From contig JAZRPZ010000117.1 of NCBI GenBank assembly GCA_045649485.1, positions 1 to 64,000 of the forward strand: a stretch of DNA of 64,000 nucleotides, written 5' to 3'. The stretch comes from RUG11247 sp045649485. GTDB taxonomy: Bacteria > Bacillota > Clostridia > Christensenellales > Aristaeellaceae. Both the position numbers and the translations under genes were made by a program. The notes beneath the pieces were generated by a model that worked only from the letters and a program-made list of their open reading frames with translations, was not told where the DNA came from and searched no databases. Positions 6,641 through 12,986 of this stretch are shown piece by piece (the stretch's first letter is position 1; each line of letters begins with the position of its first letter).

Positions 6641-6910
6641 TTATCGTTCAATACCGGTCATGCGGCTGATGTAGTAGTTGGATTCCTCGCAATACAGAAG
6701 ATTGAGAAAATAATCGGTCTGCTGCTGAAGCATTTCGTCTCTGTTTTCGCAGGCATAGTACATAGCATCGAACACATCAACCAGTCCGTATTCATCAATG
6801 AGGTTGTCGAGAGCATCAGAGTTTTCATCAGCACGACAGGCGGCGGTAGCCTCACGCACCTTCAGGATCAGTTCTTCATTTCGTTCGCCGGGAATCATCA
6901 TAATCTTCAT
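6641..6910 (-). CDS. Hypothetical acidic protein
   Basis: The protein has 89 residues (MKIMMIPGERNEELILKVREATAACRADEN...). AAGGAG lies 8 nt upstream of the ATG. The sequence is acidic and predicted all-helical, with no signal peptide or known motif. It is the first gene of the three-gene minus-strand run, probably transcribed from the promoter at 6998-7026. I do not recognise the family. Confidence 0.65.
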   Translation of the reverse strand: MKIMMIPGERNEELILKVREATAACRADENSDALDNLIDEYGLVDVFDAMYYACENRDEMLQQQTDYFLNLLYCEESNYYISRMTGIER

Positions 6911-6997
6911 TTTTTCGTTCTCCTTTTCATTGTTCTAAATTTTCTCTATCAAGAAGGGCTATTATAGGAAGTATCCTTTCCCTTACCTTGTATAATA

Positions 6998-7026
6998 ATT
7001 ATACTACAACTTATACAAGAAGACAA
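6998..7026 (-). promoter_or_regulatory. Promoter of the 6910-6198 operon, part of a repeated 18-mer
   Basis: On the minus strand a TATAAT -10 (7003-6998) with TG upstream and a TTGTCT -35 (7026-7021), 17-nt spacing. The 18-mer TATAATAATTATACTACA at 6991-7008 recurs exactly at 8189-8206, upstream of the Rep-like gene, which points to common control. Confidence 0.55.
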
Positions 7027-7149
7027 ATATTCGATATTAGTCTATTGTTTGATGATTGCAACTTATAGTTTATATACGCAAGTTATATTGTTTGTTTCAC
7101 TATAGTTTCAATTATCAAGCACTTATAACAACTCAGTTTACCAGCAAAG

Positions 7150-7327
7150 CTCCTATTGCGCGCGCAGTGTGGATAAGCCAGCGCCTGCGCGGGCGCAGAC
7201 ACAGCGCCGAGGGTTCCCGCGCCTGCTTGCAGGCGTGGGAAGGCGCGTGTCGCCGCACAAGTGCGCCTTTTCATGTGTAGCGGGGCGCGGCTTTGCGGAG
7301 CAAAGACGTGACGCGCACACATGAAAA
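7150..7327. other. Candidate replication or transfer origin of the element
   Basis: A sharply G+C-rich island inside an A+T-rich gap. It contains TGTGGATAA (7168-7176), an exact DnaA box in reverse orientation; a 13-bp hairpin with 2-nt loop and one wobble (7214-7226/7229-7241); and an 11-bp perfect inverted repeat TTTTCATGTGT/ACACATGAAAA (7268-7278/7317-7327) around an inner hairpin CTTTG/CAAAG. A+T-rich DNA lies on the left and a Rep-like gene (7450-8130) on the right. This combination fits a plasmid-type ori or an oriT; which one is not decided by the sequence. Confidence 0.5.
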
Positions 7328-7338
7328 CCAGGGCGATG

Positions 7339-7394
7339 GAATCTGCCATTTCTGGAGTATTCTATATATGGAACCCTCCAACTTTGGCAGATTC
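7339..7394. repeat. Nested inverted repeat next to the candidate origin
   Basis: GAATCTGCCA (7339-7348) and TGGCAGATTC (7385-7394) pair perfectly over 10 bp, with an inner TGGAG/CTCCA pair (7353-7357/7376-7380). It may belong to the origin or be a transcript structure downstream of the Rep-like gene. Confidence 0.5.
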
Positions 7395-7405
7395 AGGAAA
7401 CAAAA

Positions 7406-7445
7406 AATGCTCCTGCCTTTTTCGCTTATCGAAAATCGGAGCATT
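7406..7445 (-). terminator. Terminator of the Rep-like gene
   Basis: On the minus strand, an 8-bp stem AATGCTCC/GGAGCATT with a 24-nt loop followed by a T-tract (TTTTTTG), just after the Rep-like stop codon. Confidence 0.65.
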
Positions 7446-7449
7446 GGTT

Positions 7450-8130
7450 TCAGTCATCCAAATAATCGTTGATGTCCAGAAGATCGGGTTTGCGTTTGTT
7501 TTTCTTGATAGGATGGATCAGATTGCGCTGACCGATCTTTTCCCCTCCCGGGCTTTGCCCGCCTTCTTCTTTTTTATAGATTATTTGTTCTTCTTTATTA
7601 TTATTTATTATAGGACCTGTCATCGCACTCCCGGACGGATTTGATGCCTCCCCATTAAAGTCTGATGCCGGGGCGGTATTTCTGATGTCACCTGCCGGGG
7701 CATCACGCAGTGCGGTCATGCTCCCACCTTGGGTTGTTGATAGCCGAGGCGTCATCGCACCTTCATCGGGAATGATGCTACTTGGGGAGGCTTCATGCGC
7801 CGCCCAGATTGCATCGAAGTTGACCGCGATATATCCGTTCTCATGCGTAATCCAACCCATATCAGCAAGAGCTTTCCGAGCGCGTTTGTATCCGCTTTCG
7901 TCCATTCCGGTCAAGTCGGTAATCCACTTCTGACTGACTCTGAAGCCGCGATTGCCTGCGGTTCCCATCAGGACGATCAGCAATTTGAGCTGGTTTCCGT
8001 GCTTGCCGCTCAGTTTGTTGAATACCGTCCGCATCAGTTCCTGAGGCAGTTCATAATAGTTCCGGTTACCGAATTTCTGCTTGAATCCATTGTGCACCAG
8101 TAACGGCGCTTGCTTATAGTTTTCTGTCAT
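7450..8130 (-). CDS. Winged-helix replication-initiator-like protein
   Basis: About 226 residues. The N-terminal half (ELPQELMRTVFNKLSGKHGNQLKLL...GFRVSQKWITDLTGMDESGYKRARKALADMGWI) is a winged helix as in plasmid and phage replisome organisers and DnaD-like proteins: helix, recognition helix at SGYKRARKAL, then a wing. The C-terminal half is a low-complexity linker ending in an acidic NDYLDD tail, as in loaders that contact DnaB or primase. The start is uncertain: AGGAGG lies 13 nt before the chosen ATG, only 1 nt before an ATG at 8142, and a third ATG is at 8163. The candidate origin lies just downstream. A Rep role is inferred from fold and position. Confidence 0.65.
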   Translation of the reverse strand: MTENYKQAPLLVHNGFKQKFGNRNYYELPQELMRTVFNKLSGKHGNQLKLLIVLMGTAGNRGFRVSQKWITDLTGMDESGYKRARKALADMGWITHENGYIAVNFDAIWAAHEASPSSIIPDEGAMTPRLSTTQGGSMTALRDAPAGDIRNTAPASDFNGEASNPSGSAMTGPIINNNKEEQIIYKKEEGGQSPGGEKIGQRNLIHPIKKNKRKPDLLDINDYLDD

Positions 8131-8195
8131 ATCGATACTCATTCCTCCTAATTTCAGGTGCATGAAAGAGGTGCTCTGTCGCTCTTTCTATAATA

Positions 8196-8224
8196 ATTAT
8201 ACTACAGGTTGCACGGGAAGTGAA
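8196..8224 (-). promoter_or_regulatory. Promoter of the Rep-like gene
   Basis: Minus-strand TATAAT (8201-8196) with a TTCACT -35 (8224-8219) at 17-nt spacing, within the second exact copy of the TATAATAATTATACTACA element (8189-8206). Confidence 0.5.
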
Positions 8225-8255
8225 ATGTTTGACTCCTGTCAAGGATTAGATCAAC

Positions 8256-8293
8256 AAAAAAGGAATAGCCCACACCTTATGCAGATGCGGGCT
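8256..8293 (-). terminator. Terminator at the end of the three-paralog operon
   Basis: AGCCC...GGGCT stem with an inner CA/TG pair (8267-8293), followed on the minus strand by six T (8261-8256). The stop codon of the third paralog lies in the loop. Confidence 0.65.
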
Positions 8294-8774
8294 GATTGCG
8301 GTCTGGTTCAGATTTGTTGTGCATTTCAACGACGTTGCTGCCGCCGACCTCTTCCTGCTTGCCCTGCGCCAACAGAGAAAGTACATCCCATTCGGTTTCG
8401 CCGTTTTCATTCTTCACCAGAAGTTTCTTGTGGTGCGGGTACTTATCATTGAACCAGCGCTCCATGAACTTGTAAGGGCTCTTGTAGGCGACACTCATCT
8501 TCTGCTGCCGTTCCATTTCCTTCAGGTCGGCTTCGGAGGTGGGCAGGAGACGAATAAACTTCTTCATCATTTCATAAGCGAGGGGCTTGGCCTTGCCGTC
8601 GCGGGTGTGGATTTCGGTCTTCATATCCGGACACACTTCACGGAGCTTACGGATCAGCCTGAACTCATCGGAGCCGTACTGAAGGGTCTTACGCTCGAAG
8701 GCCTTGGTCATGTGCAGGGTGTTGGTGTCAACATCGTAGAAATAGCCCATACGAAAAACGTTCATCTTATCCAT
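8277..8774 (-). CDS. Member C of a tandem three-paralog family (unknown function)
   Basis: The protein has 165 residues. It shares the plan of its two upstream neighbours: an N-terminal strand-helix block (TLHMTKAFERKTLQYGSDEFRLIRKL...IHTR), a middle helix (LAYEMMKKFIRLLP) and a C-terminal aromatic motif (YKFMERWFNDKYPHHKK). A Glu/Asn-rich tail follows. GAGGAGG lies upstream of the ATG. No signal peptide, membrane segment or catalytic motif is seen. The W-F-x-x-x-Y/F-P motif near the end is the most conserved part of the family. I do not recognise a named domain. Confidence 0.75.
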   Translation of the reverse strand: MDKMNVFRMGYFYDVDTNTLHMTKAFERKTLQYGSDEFRLIRKLREVCPDMKTEIHTRDGKAKPLAYEMMKKFIRLLPTSEADLKEMERQQKMSVAYKSPYKFMERWFNDKYPHHKKLLVKNENGETEWDVLSLLAQGKQEEVGGSNVVEMHNKSEPDRNQPASA

Positions 8775-8791
8775 CTTCTTTTCCTCCTCAA

Positions 8792-9229
8792 TTATGCTGC
8801 GTTGGGGTTGTGAACGATGCGGTTGTCGTCGTCGATCTCAGGGATGTCATCGTAGTGGGGAAATTCATTGCGGAACCAATCGTTGATGTAGCGGCGGGGG
8901 TGTTCCATGCTCCGCGCGGCTCTGCGGACGGCGTCAAATTCATCCATCATCACGTCGGCGTCGTCCAGCATGGAAATGTACAGCGCCATCTTTTCAAGGG
9001 AAATCAGGGGCTTTCTGGACTCCTCAGAGCCGTTGAGAGGACGCAGTGGACTGCTCTTCTTTCTACCGGCAGAGCGCGTTTCAACAATGATCTTCAGGCC
9101 CATCTCTTCGAATTGCCGGTAGAGCCTGTATTCCTTGCTGTTGATCTGGCTTGCGGCGTCGAGGAACCGGCGGCTGACAACGACGGTGTTGTTCAGAACA
9201 TTCACTTCATACAAACGATTTCGCTTCAT
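8792..9229 (-). CDS. Member B of the three-paralog family
   Basis: The product has 145 residues from MKRNRLYEVNVLNNTVVV. This start was chosen over the longer frame because GAGAGG lies about 8 nt upstream and the extension would overlap member A. Homology to A and C is seen in VVVSRRFLDAASQINSKEYRLYRQFEE...IVETRS, in LEKMALYISML, and in the C-terminal RRYINDWFRNEFPHYDD. A basic insert (RSAGRKKSSPLRP) separates the first two blocks. Function unknown; the gene lies between its paralogs in one operon. Confidence 0.75.
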   Translation of the reverse strand: MKRNRLYEVNVLNNTVVVSRRFLDAASQINSKEYRLYRQFEEMGLKIIVETRSAGRKKSSPLRPLNGSEESRKPLISLEKMALYISMLDDADVMMDEFDAVRRAARSMEHPRRYINDWFRNEFPHYDDIPEIDDDNRIVHNPNAA

Positions 9230-9254
9230 CGTAAAAATCCTCTCTTTCTGATCG

Positions 9255-9644
9255 TCAAACATCGGTCTTCTTGAGGCCTTCTGCTTCGTCGAAGGCTTTT
9301 CCGTATTCGCTCTTGAACCATTCCTTGACCTTCGCATAGGCGGCAGGCTGGGTCTTTGCCCACTTCTTGATGCAGTCAAACTCTTCGAGCTTTGCTTTGT
9401 GGGTCTCTTCGTCGGTCCAATATCCTTCGATGAAGGATTCCATCTTATCGTAGGTCAGATCGGCGTAGGTGCGCTTGTCGGGGTTACGCTTGATTCTGCG
9501 CTCGACCAGACGATAACCGTCTTTCTTCATTTCGAGGGCTTCGAAGAATTCAGGAGTGCCGAACTGTCCGGCCTTCATCAGGAATTCGCGGCTTACGGTG
9601 ATGGTCATGGATTCAGGATCAATCATCTTCAGGTTCTTGTTCAT
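9255..9644 (-). CDS. Member A of the three-paralog family
   Basis: The protein has 129 residues and is the first gene of the operon, with AGAGG before the ATG. The family plan is present: TITVSREFLMKAGQFGTPEFFEALE...RRIKR at the N-terminus, LTYDKMESFIEGYW in the middle and AKVKEWFKSEYGKA near the end. Identity among A, B and C is low but ordered, which suggests old duplication with retained fold. The genes are separated by 25 and 17 nt and are probably co-transcribed. Function unknown. Confidence 0.75.
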   Translation of the reverse strand: MNKNLKMIDPESMTITVSREFLMKAGQFGTPEFFEALEMKKDGYRLVERRIKRNPDKRTYADLTYDKMESFIEGYWTDEETHKAKLEEFDCIKKWAKTQPAAYAKVKEWFKSEYGKAFDEAEGLKKTDV

Positions 9645-9782
9645 TGCGGTTTCCTCTCTTTCGTTTTCTGTTGCGGTTTGCTTCTCTCAACCTTGTGGCC
9701 ATAGTATACCAAACTAATTGTTTCGCTTCTGAAACAAGAAAGATGTTTTTCAAACTTTTTTTCTGAAACTTTCTGAATACAC

Positions 9783-9815
9783 AAAAAACGGGTCTGCCGC
9801 AAAAGCAAACCCGTT
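9783..9815 (-). terminator. Minus-strand terminator in the leader of the three-paralog operon
   Basis: AACGGGT/ACCCGTT stem (7 bp, 9787-9793/9809-9815) with a 15-nt loop, followed on the minus strand by a T-run. No minus-strand gene lies upstream of it, so it may be an attenuator or the end of a small RNA. The rest of the 9645-10030 gap is A+T-rich; I see no gene in it. Confidence 0.5.
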
Positions 9816-10030
9816 GAGTGAAAAGTGGTGGTTTTAGGTGGAAAAGATGTAACTTAAGGTCCCGCAAATGCAAATGTAGTGGAAAAATTGTGATTGGAAA
9901 GTCAGAAGATGTAAATCCAGAGCCATTTTGCTTACATAATGAGTTTTCTGGAGAGATTTTCCTTGAAGCAGGGGCATGATTGTGATATTATTGCTGTGGA
10001 TAGAGACGTTCTTTTCTGAAAGGAAAGGGA

Positions 10031-11248
10031 ATGTCTAAGAAATCACAGGTTACTAACCTGCAGAAAGGGGAATCCCGGCACAAAAACGGGACATATCAGT
10101 TTCGTTGGACAGATGCAGACGGCAATCGGCATTCTGTTTATGCATCGACACTGGAAGAACTACGCGAAAAAGAGAAGGGCATTTTCAAAGACGACCTTGA
10201 TGGAATCAAAACTGAAGCACGATTTGTAACAGTTAATGAGATGTACGAAAGGTGGAAGCAGTTGAAACGAGGACTGAAGGACAATACTCTTCAGAATTAC
10301 CGTTTTATGTATGAACAATATGTATCTCCGCGGTTTGGTAAGCAGAAAATTTCTGTCCTTGTCAAGTCAGATGTGAAACGGTTCTACAATTCTCTTGTAG
10401 ATGAGCGGGGGCTATCTATTTCTACGGTAGATGGTGTTCATACTGTTCTGCGCCAAGTGTTTGATATGGCTGTCGACGATTCTTATATTCGTAGAAATCC
10501 TTCCGACAATGTGATGAAAGAACTGAAACAGACGCGTGCGAAAGCAGAGAAGCGTCGGGCGCTGACTCAGGCAGAGCAGGACTTGTTTCTGGATTATCTG
10601 AGACAGTCAGATCAATACCGACATTGGTATCCAATCTTTGCTGTTATGATCGGCTCCGGTATGCGGGTAGGAGAGACTGTTGGACTGCGTTGGTGTGATG
10701 TTGACCTTGATGAAGGTATGATTGACGTGAATCACACTCTGGTTTACTACAATCATGCTGAGAACGGGTGTTACTGTAACATCCATTCTCCGAAGACAGC
10801 TAACAGTGTTCGGAAGATCCCGATGCTAAACTTCGTAAAGGAAGCTTTTCTGGAAGAACGTCAGTACCAGCAGGCGAACGGCATACGTTGTACCTCTACG
10901 ATTGATGGTTACACGGACTTCGTCTTCGTGAACCGCTTTGGCAATCCACAGCATCAGGGAACACTGAACAAAGCTCTTCGCCGTATCACACGGGATTGTA
11001 ATGATGAAGTGCTGCTGACTGGAAAGCGGAATCCTGTTCTGCTTCCGCCCTTCAGCTGTCACATCCTCCGGCATACATTCACGACAAGGATGTGTGAGGC
11101 AGGTATCAATGTGAAGGTTATACAGGATGCATTGGGGCACTCAGACGTGTCAACCACGTTGAATATCTATGCCGACGCAACCAAAGACTTGAAGCGGCGT
11201 GAGTTTACTAACTTTGAGTCTTGCTGGAGCAGGTGTACAGAATCATGA
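10031..11248 (+). CDS. Tyrosine site-specific integrase, Tn916 type
   Basis: The protein has 405 residues, normal for Tn916-like ICE integrases. It catalyses integration and excision through a 3'-phosphotyrosine intermediate. It has an N-terminal arm-binding domain (YQFRWTDADGNRHSVYASTLEELREKEK), a SAM-like core-binding domain (about residues 65-165), and a catalytic domain with Arg in SGMRVGE (about 211), H-x-x-R in CHILRHTF (about 344-347), His in LGHSDVSTT and Tyr in LNIYADATK (about 380). AAAGGAAAGGGA precedes the ATG. It sits at the right end of the element, followed by repeats and the lysS remnant. No excisionase is recognised beside it; one of the small nearby proteins might serve. Confidence 0.97.
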   Translation: MSKKSQVTNLQKGESRHKNGTYQFRWTDADGNRHSVYASTLEELREKEKGIFKDDLDGIKTEARFVTVNEMYERWKQLKRGLKDNTLQNYRFMYEQYVSPRFGKQKISVLVKSDVKRFYNSLVDERGLSISTVDGVHTVLRQVFDMAVDDSYIRRNPSDNVMKELKQTRAKAEKRRALTQAEQDLFLDYLRQSDQYRHWYPIFAVMIGSGMRVGETVGLRWCDVDLDEGMIDVNHTLVYYNHAENGCYCNIHSPKTANSVRKIPMLNFVKEAFLEERQYQQANGIRCTSTIDGYTDFVFVNRFGNPQHQGTLNKALRRITRDCNDEVLLTGKRNPVLLPPFSCHILRHTFTTRMCEAGINVKVIQDALGHSDVSTTLNIYADATKDLKRREFTNFESCWSRCTES

Positions 11249-11292
11249 TTTGTACACCAATGTACACCAATTGTACACCAAATTGGTGTACA
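11232..11292. repeat. TGTACACCAA repeat cluster after the integrase gene
   Basis: Three direct copies of TGTACACCAA (11251-11260, 11261-11270, 11272-11281), one inverted copy TTGGTGTACA (11283-11292), and a partial inverted copy GGTGTACA (11232-11239) in the last integrase codons. The spacing of about 10-11 bp puts copies on one face of the helix. Integrase arm-type sites or a repressor operator are the likely meanings. Confidence 0.75.
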
Positions 11293-11390
11293 ATTGCGAT
11301 GACACAGGCGTTTTGAGGATCTAATGCCCCAGCCATCAGTGATGGAAGCCGCTGAAAAGTCTCAAAAAGGGTTTCAAAACCGCTTAAATA

Positions 11391-11504
11391 ATGCCCCCGA
11401 CCGGCGGCCTGGGCTTCGGTATCGACCGTCTCGTGATGCTGCTGACCGATTCCGCATCCATCCGTGACGTTCTGCTGTTCCCCACCATGAAGAATATCGA
11501 CTGA
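11391..11504 (+). pseudogene. lysS: 3' remnant of lysyl-tRNA synthetase gene (att site)
   Basis: The 37 codons ATGCCCCCGACC... encode MPPTGGLGFGIDRLVM, then LLTDSASIRDVLLFPTMKNID and a stop: the class II synthetase motif 3 and the C-terminal end of LysS. The usual upstream residues are missing and element DNA precedes directly. This is the displaced original 3' end left when the element inserted; the integrase core site should lie at about 11385-11410. A functional lysS must exist elsewhere because the enzyme is essential. About 105 bp between the repeat cluster and this remnant show nothing else. Confidence 0.88.
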
Positions 11505-11520
11505 TAAAGTCATTATAAAG

Positions 11521-11548
11521 AAAACGCTCCTCGTGCGAGGAGCGTTTT
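11521..11548 (+). terminator. Original lysS terminator
   Basis: A 13-bp perfect stem AAAACGCTCCTCG/CGAGGAGCGTTTT with a 2-nt loop, 16 nt after the lysS stop. Confidence 0.85.
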
Positions 11549-11615
11549 GCTGTATACGGTTTTGACGGACTGTGATATAATGTAAATGATTCCATGGATA
11601 AAAGGGGGCACGACC

Positions 11616-12749
11616 ATGACGGCACGTGAGCGTTTCTGGTTATGGGCTAATTATGAGTCAAAGGACATTCCTGCATGGGGCGATTGGGTGAAGCCCTACA
11701 AGCAGTGGGTGAGTCAGGGAATGCCGCCCATGCCTGAGGGTCAGAGTGACGAAAGAGAGTACATGCGTGAGTATTTCGGATTTGAGGGCATCTACTCTGC
11801 GTTCTGGGGTCAGTCGAGGCTTCCTGTGGAGCTTGGCATATATCCGGCATATGAGCAGGAGATATTGTGGGAGGACGACAAACACGAGATAGTGCGCGGC
11901 GCGGACGGCATTATCGGAAAGCGTCTGAAGGATCCCGATTCCGTGCTGATCGCCACGCAGTATCTGGAATATCCCCTTAAGGGACCGGAAAATTGGGAGG
12001 AATTCAAGCGCACCCGCCTGAATCCCAATGATCCAGGTCGTTATCCCGACGATGCCACATGGCAGATGCTGCGCCGGAAGTGGGGCGATGACCGCAGCCA
12101 TATCATTACGGTTGATGTCGGCAGCTTTTACGGCATACTCCGCAACTGGATGGGAGTGGAAAATGCTTCCTATGCGCTGCATGATGAGCCGGAATGGGTC
12201 GCGGAGGTAATGGATTATCTGGCGGATTTCTATATTGAGGCGCTGGGAAAGGCTGTGCGCGATTTTAAGATAGATATCGGCATGTTCTGGGAGGATATCT
12301 GCTATAAAAACGGGCCGCTGATTTCTCCCGAGATGTTCCGCAGATTCTGTCTCAAGCCTTATCAGAAGGTTACGAATTTCCTGAGGGAAAACGGAGTGAA
12401 GCTCTGTTTTGTGGATTGCGACGGAAATATCGAACAGCTGCTGCCCATATGGCTGGAGGGCGGAGTACGAGGCTTCTATCCGCTGGAAGTGGCTGCCGGC
12501 ATGGACGCGGAAAAATTGCTGAAGAAATATCAGAAAGATAAGATACTGATATGGGGCAATGTGGACAAGCGCGAATTGCAGAAGGGACCCGACGCCATTG
12601 AGGCCGAACTTGAGCGCCTTGCGCCTGCGGTGGAGATGGGCGGATTCATTCCGCTGGTGGACCACGGAGTTCCGGAGAATATATCGTTTGCAGATTACAG
12701 TTATTATAATGCCCGCCGCAAGGAGAAATTCGGCATACGGCTTCTGTAA
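11616..12749 (+). CDS. Uroporphyrinogen decarboxylase (URO-D) family protein
   Basis: The protein has 377 residues from MTARERFWLWANYESKDIP; AAGGGGG precedes this ATG. The fold signature of the URO-D/MtaA family is visible: a TIM barrel with FWEDICYKNGPLISPEMFRRFCLKPYQKV, VDCDGNIEQLLPIWLEGGVRGFYPLEVAAGMD, IWGNVDKRELQ and FIPLVDHGVPENISFADY. True HemE motifs are not evident. Stand-alone members near sugar genes are often annotated as methyltransferases or hypothetical catabolic proteins. Its 'DHGVPEN' C-terminal element often marks members in carbohydrate loci. It is monocistronic with a terminator at 12754. The substrate is unknown. A second family member lies at 49569-50798. Confidence 0.85.
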   Translation: MTARERFWLWANYESKDIPAWGDWVKPYKQWVSQGMPPMPEGQSDEREYMREYFGFEGIYSAFWGQSRLPVELGIYPAYEQEILWEDDKHEIVRGADGIIGKRLKDPDSVLIATQYLEYPLKGPENWEEFKRTRLNPNDPGRYPDDATWQMLRRKWGDDRSHIITVDVGSFYGILRNWMGVENASYALHDEPEWVAEVMDYLADFYIEALGKAVRDFKIDIGMFWEDICYKNGPLISPEMFRRFCLKPYQKVTNFLRENGVKLCFVDCDGNIEQLLPIWLEGGVRGFYPLEVAAGMDAEKLLKKYQKDKILIWGNVDKRELQKGPDAIEAELERLAPAVEMGGFIPLVDHGVPENISFADYSYYNARRKEKFGIRLL

Positions 12750-12753
12750 ACAT

Positions 12754-12780
12754 ACGCCCTTCGCAAGAGGGGCGTTTTTT
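12754..12780 (+). terminator. Terminator of the URO-D-family gene
   Basis: ACGCCC/GGGCGT stem (12754-12759/12770-12775) followed by T6. Confidence 0.75.
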
Positions 12781-12915
12781 GTATATTTGTGCATTTGCGT
12801 TCGAAAAACACGGAACGTAAATAACGGACTGGATTTTGAGAAAACACACATATTTTTTTGAGAGTGTTTATTATTATCTTCCGATATTTGCCTAAAAGAT
12901 GCCGATTTCCTTAAG

Positions 12916-12944
12916 TTGACTGGAAAATGGATACATGATATAAT
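12916..12944 (+). promoter_or_regulatory. Promoter of the CNNM/CBS gene pair
   Basis: TTGACT (12916-12921), a 17-nt spacer and TATAAT (12939-12944), 42 bp before the start codon. Confidence 0.8.
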
Positions 12945-12986
12945 AACTATGTCTATAATTATAAAACTGGGGGATGACTTTCCATC

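Larger units (their letters stand above)
1064..11390. mobile_element. Integrative element (integrase-proximal part), inserted at the 3' end of lysS
   Basis: The right end is well supported: a tyrosine integrase (10031-11248), an array of short repeats (11232-11292), then a lysS 3' remnant starting at 11391. Between the SPFH gene and the integrase all genes are accessory: serine recombinase, ArdC-like antirestriction, small DNA-binding proteins, a Rep-like protein with a candidate origin, and DUF4238 cargo. No relaxase, coupling protein or type IV secretion gene is present. The left end is not proven. Intact lysS should abut it, and lysS is not in this window, so the element probably continues to the left, possibly including the SPFH gene, or has been rearranged. 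The start given is only the first accessory position. Confidence 0.6.

Noticed and set aside
7083..7349. Small frames in the G+C-rich island
   Set aside because: They overlap the inverted repeats and DnaA box, have no RBS and have improbable composition.
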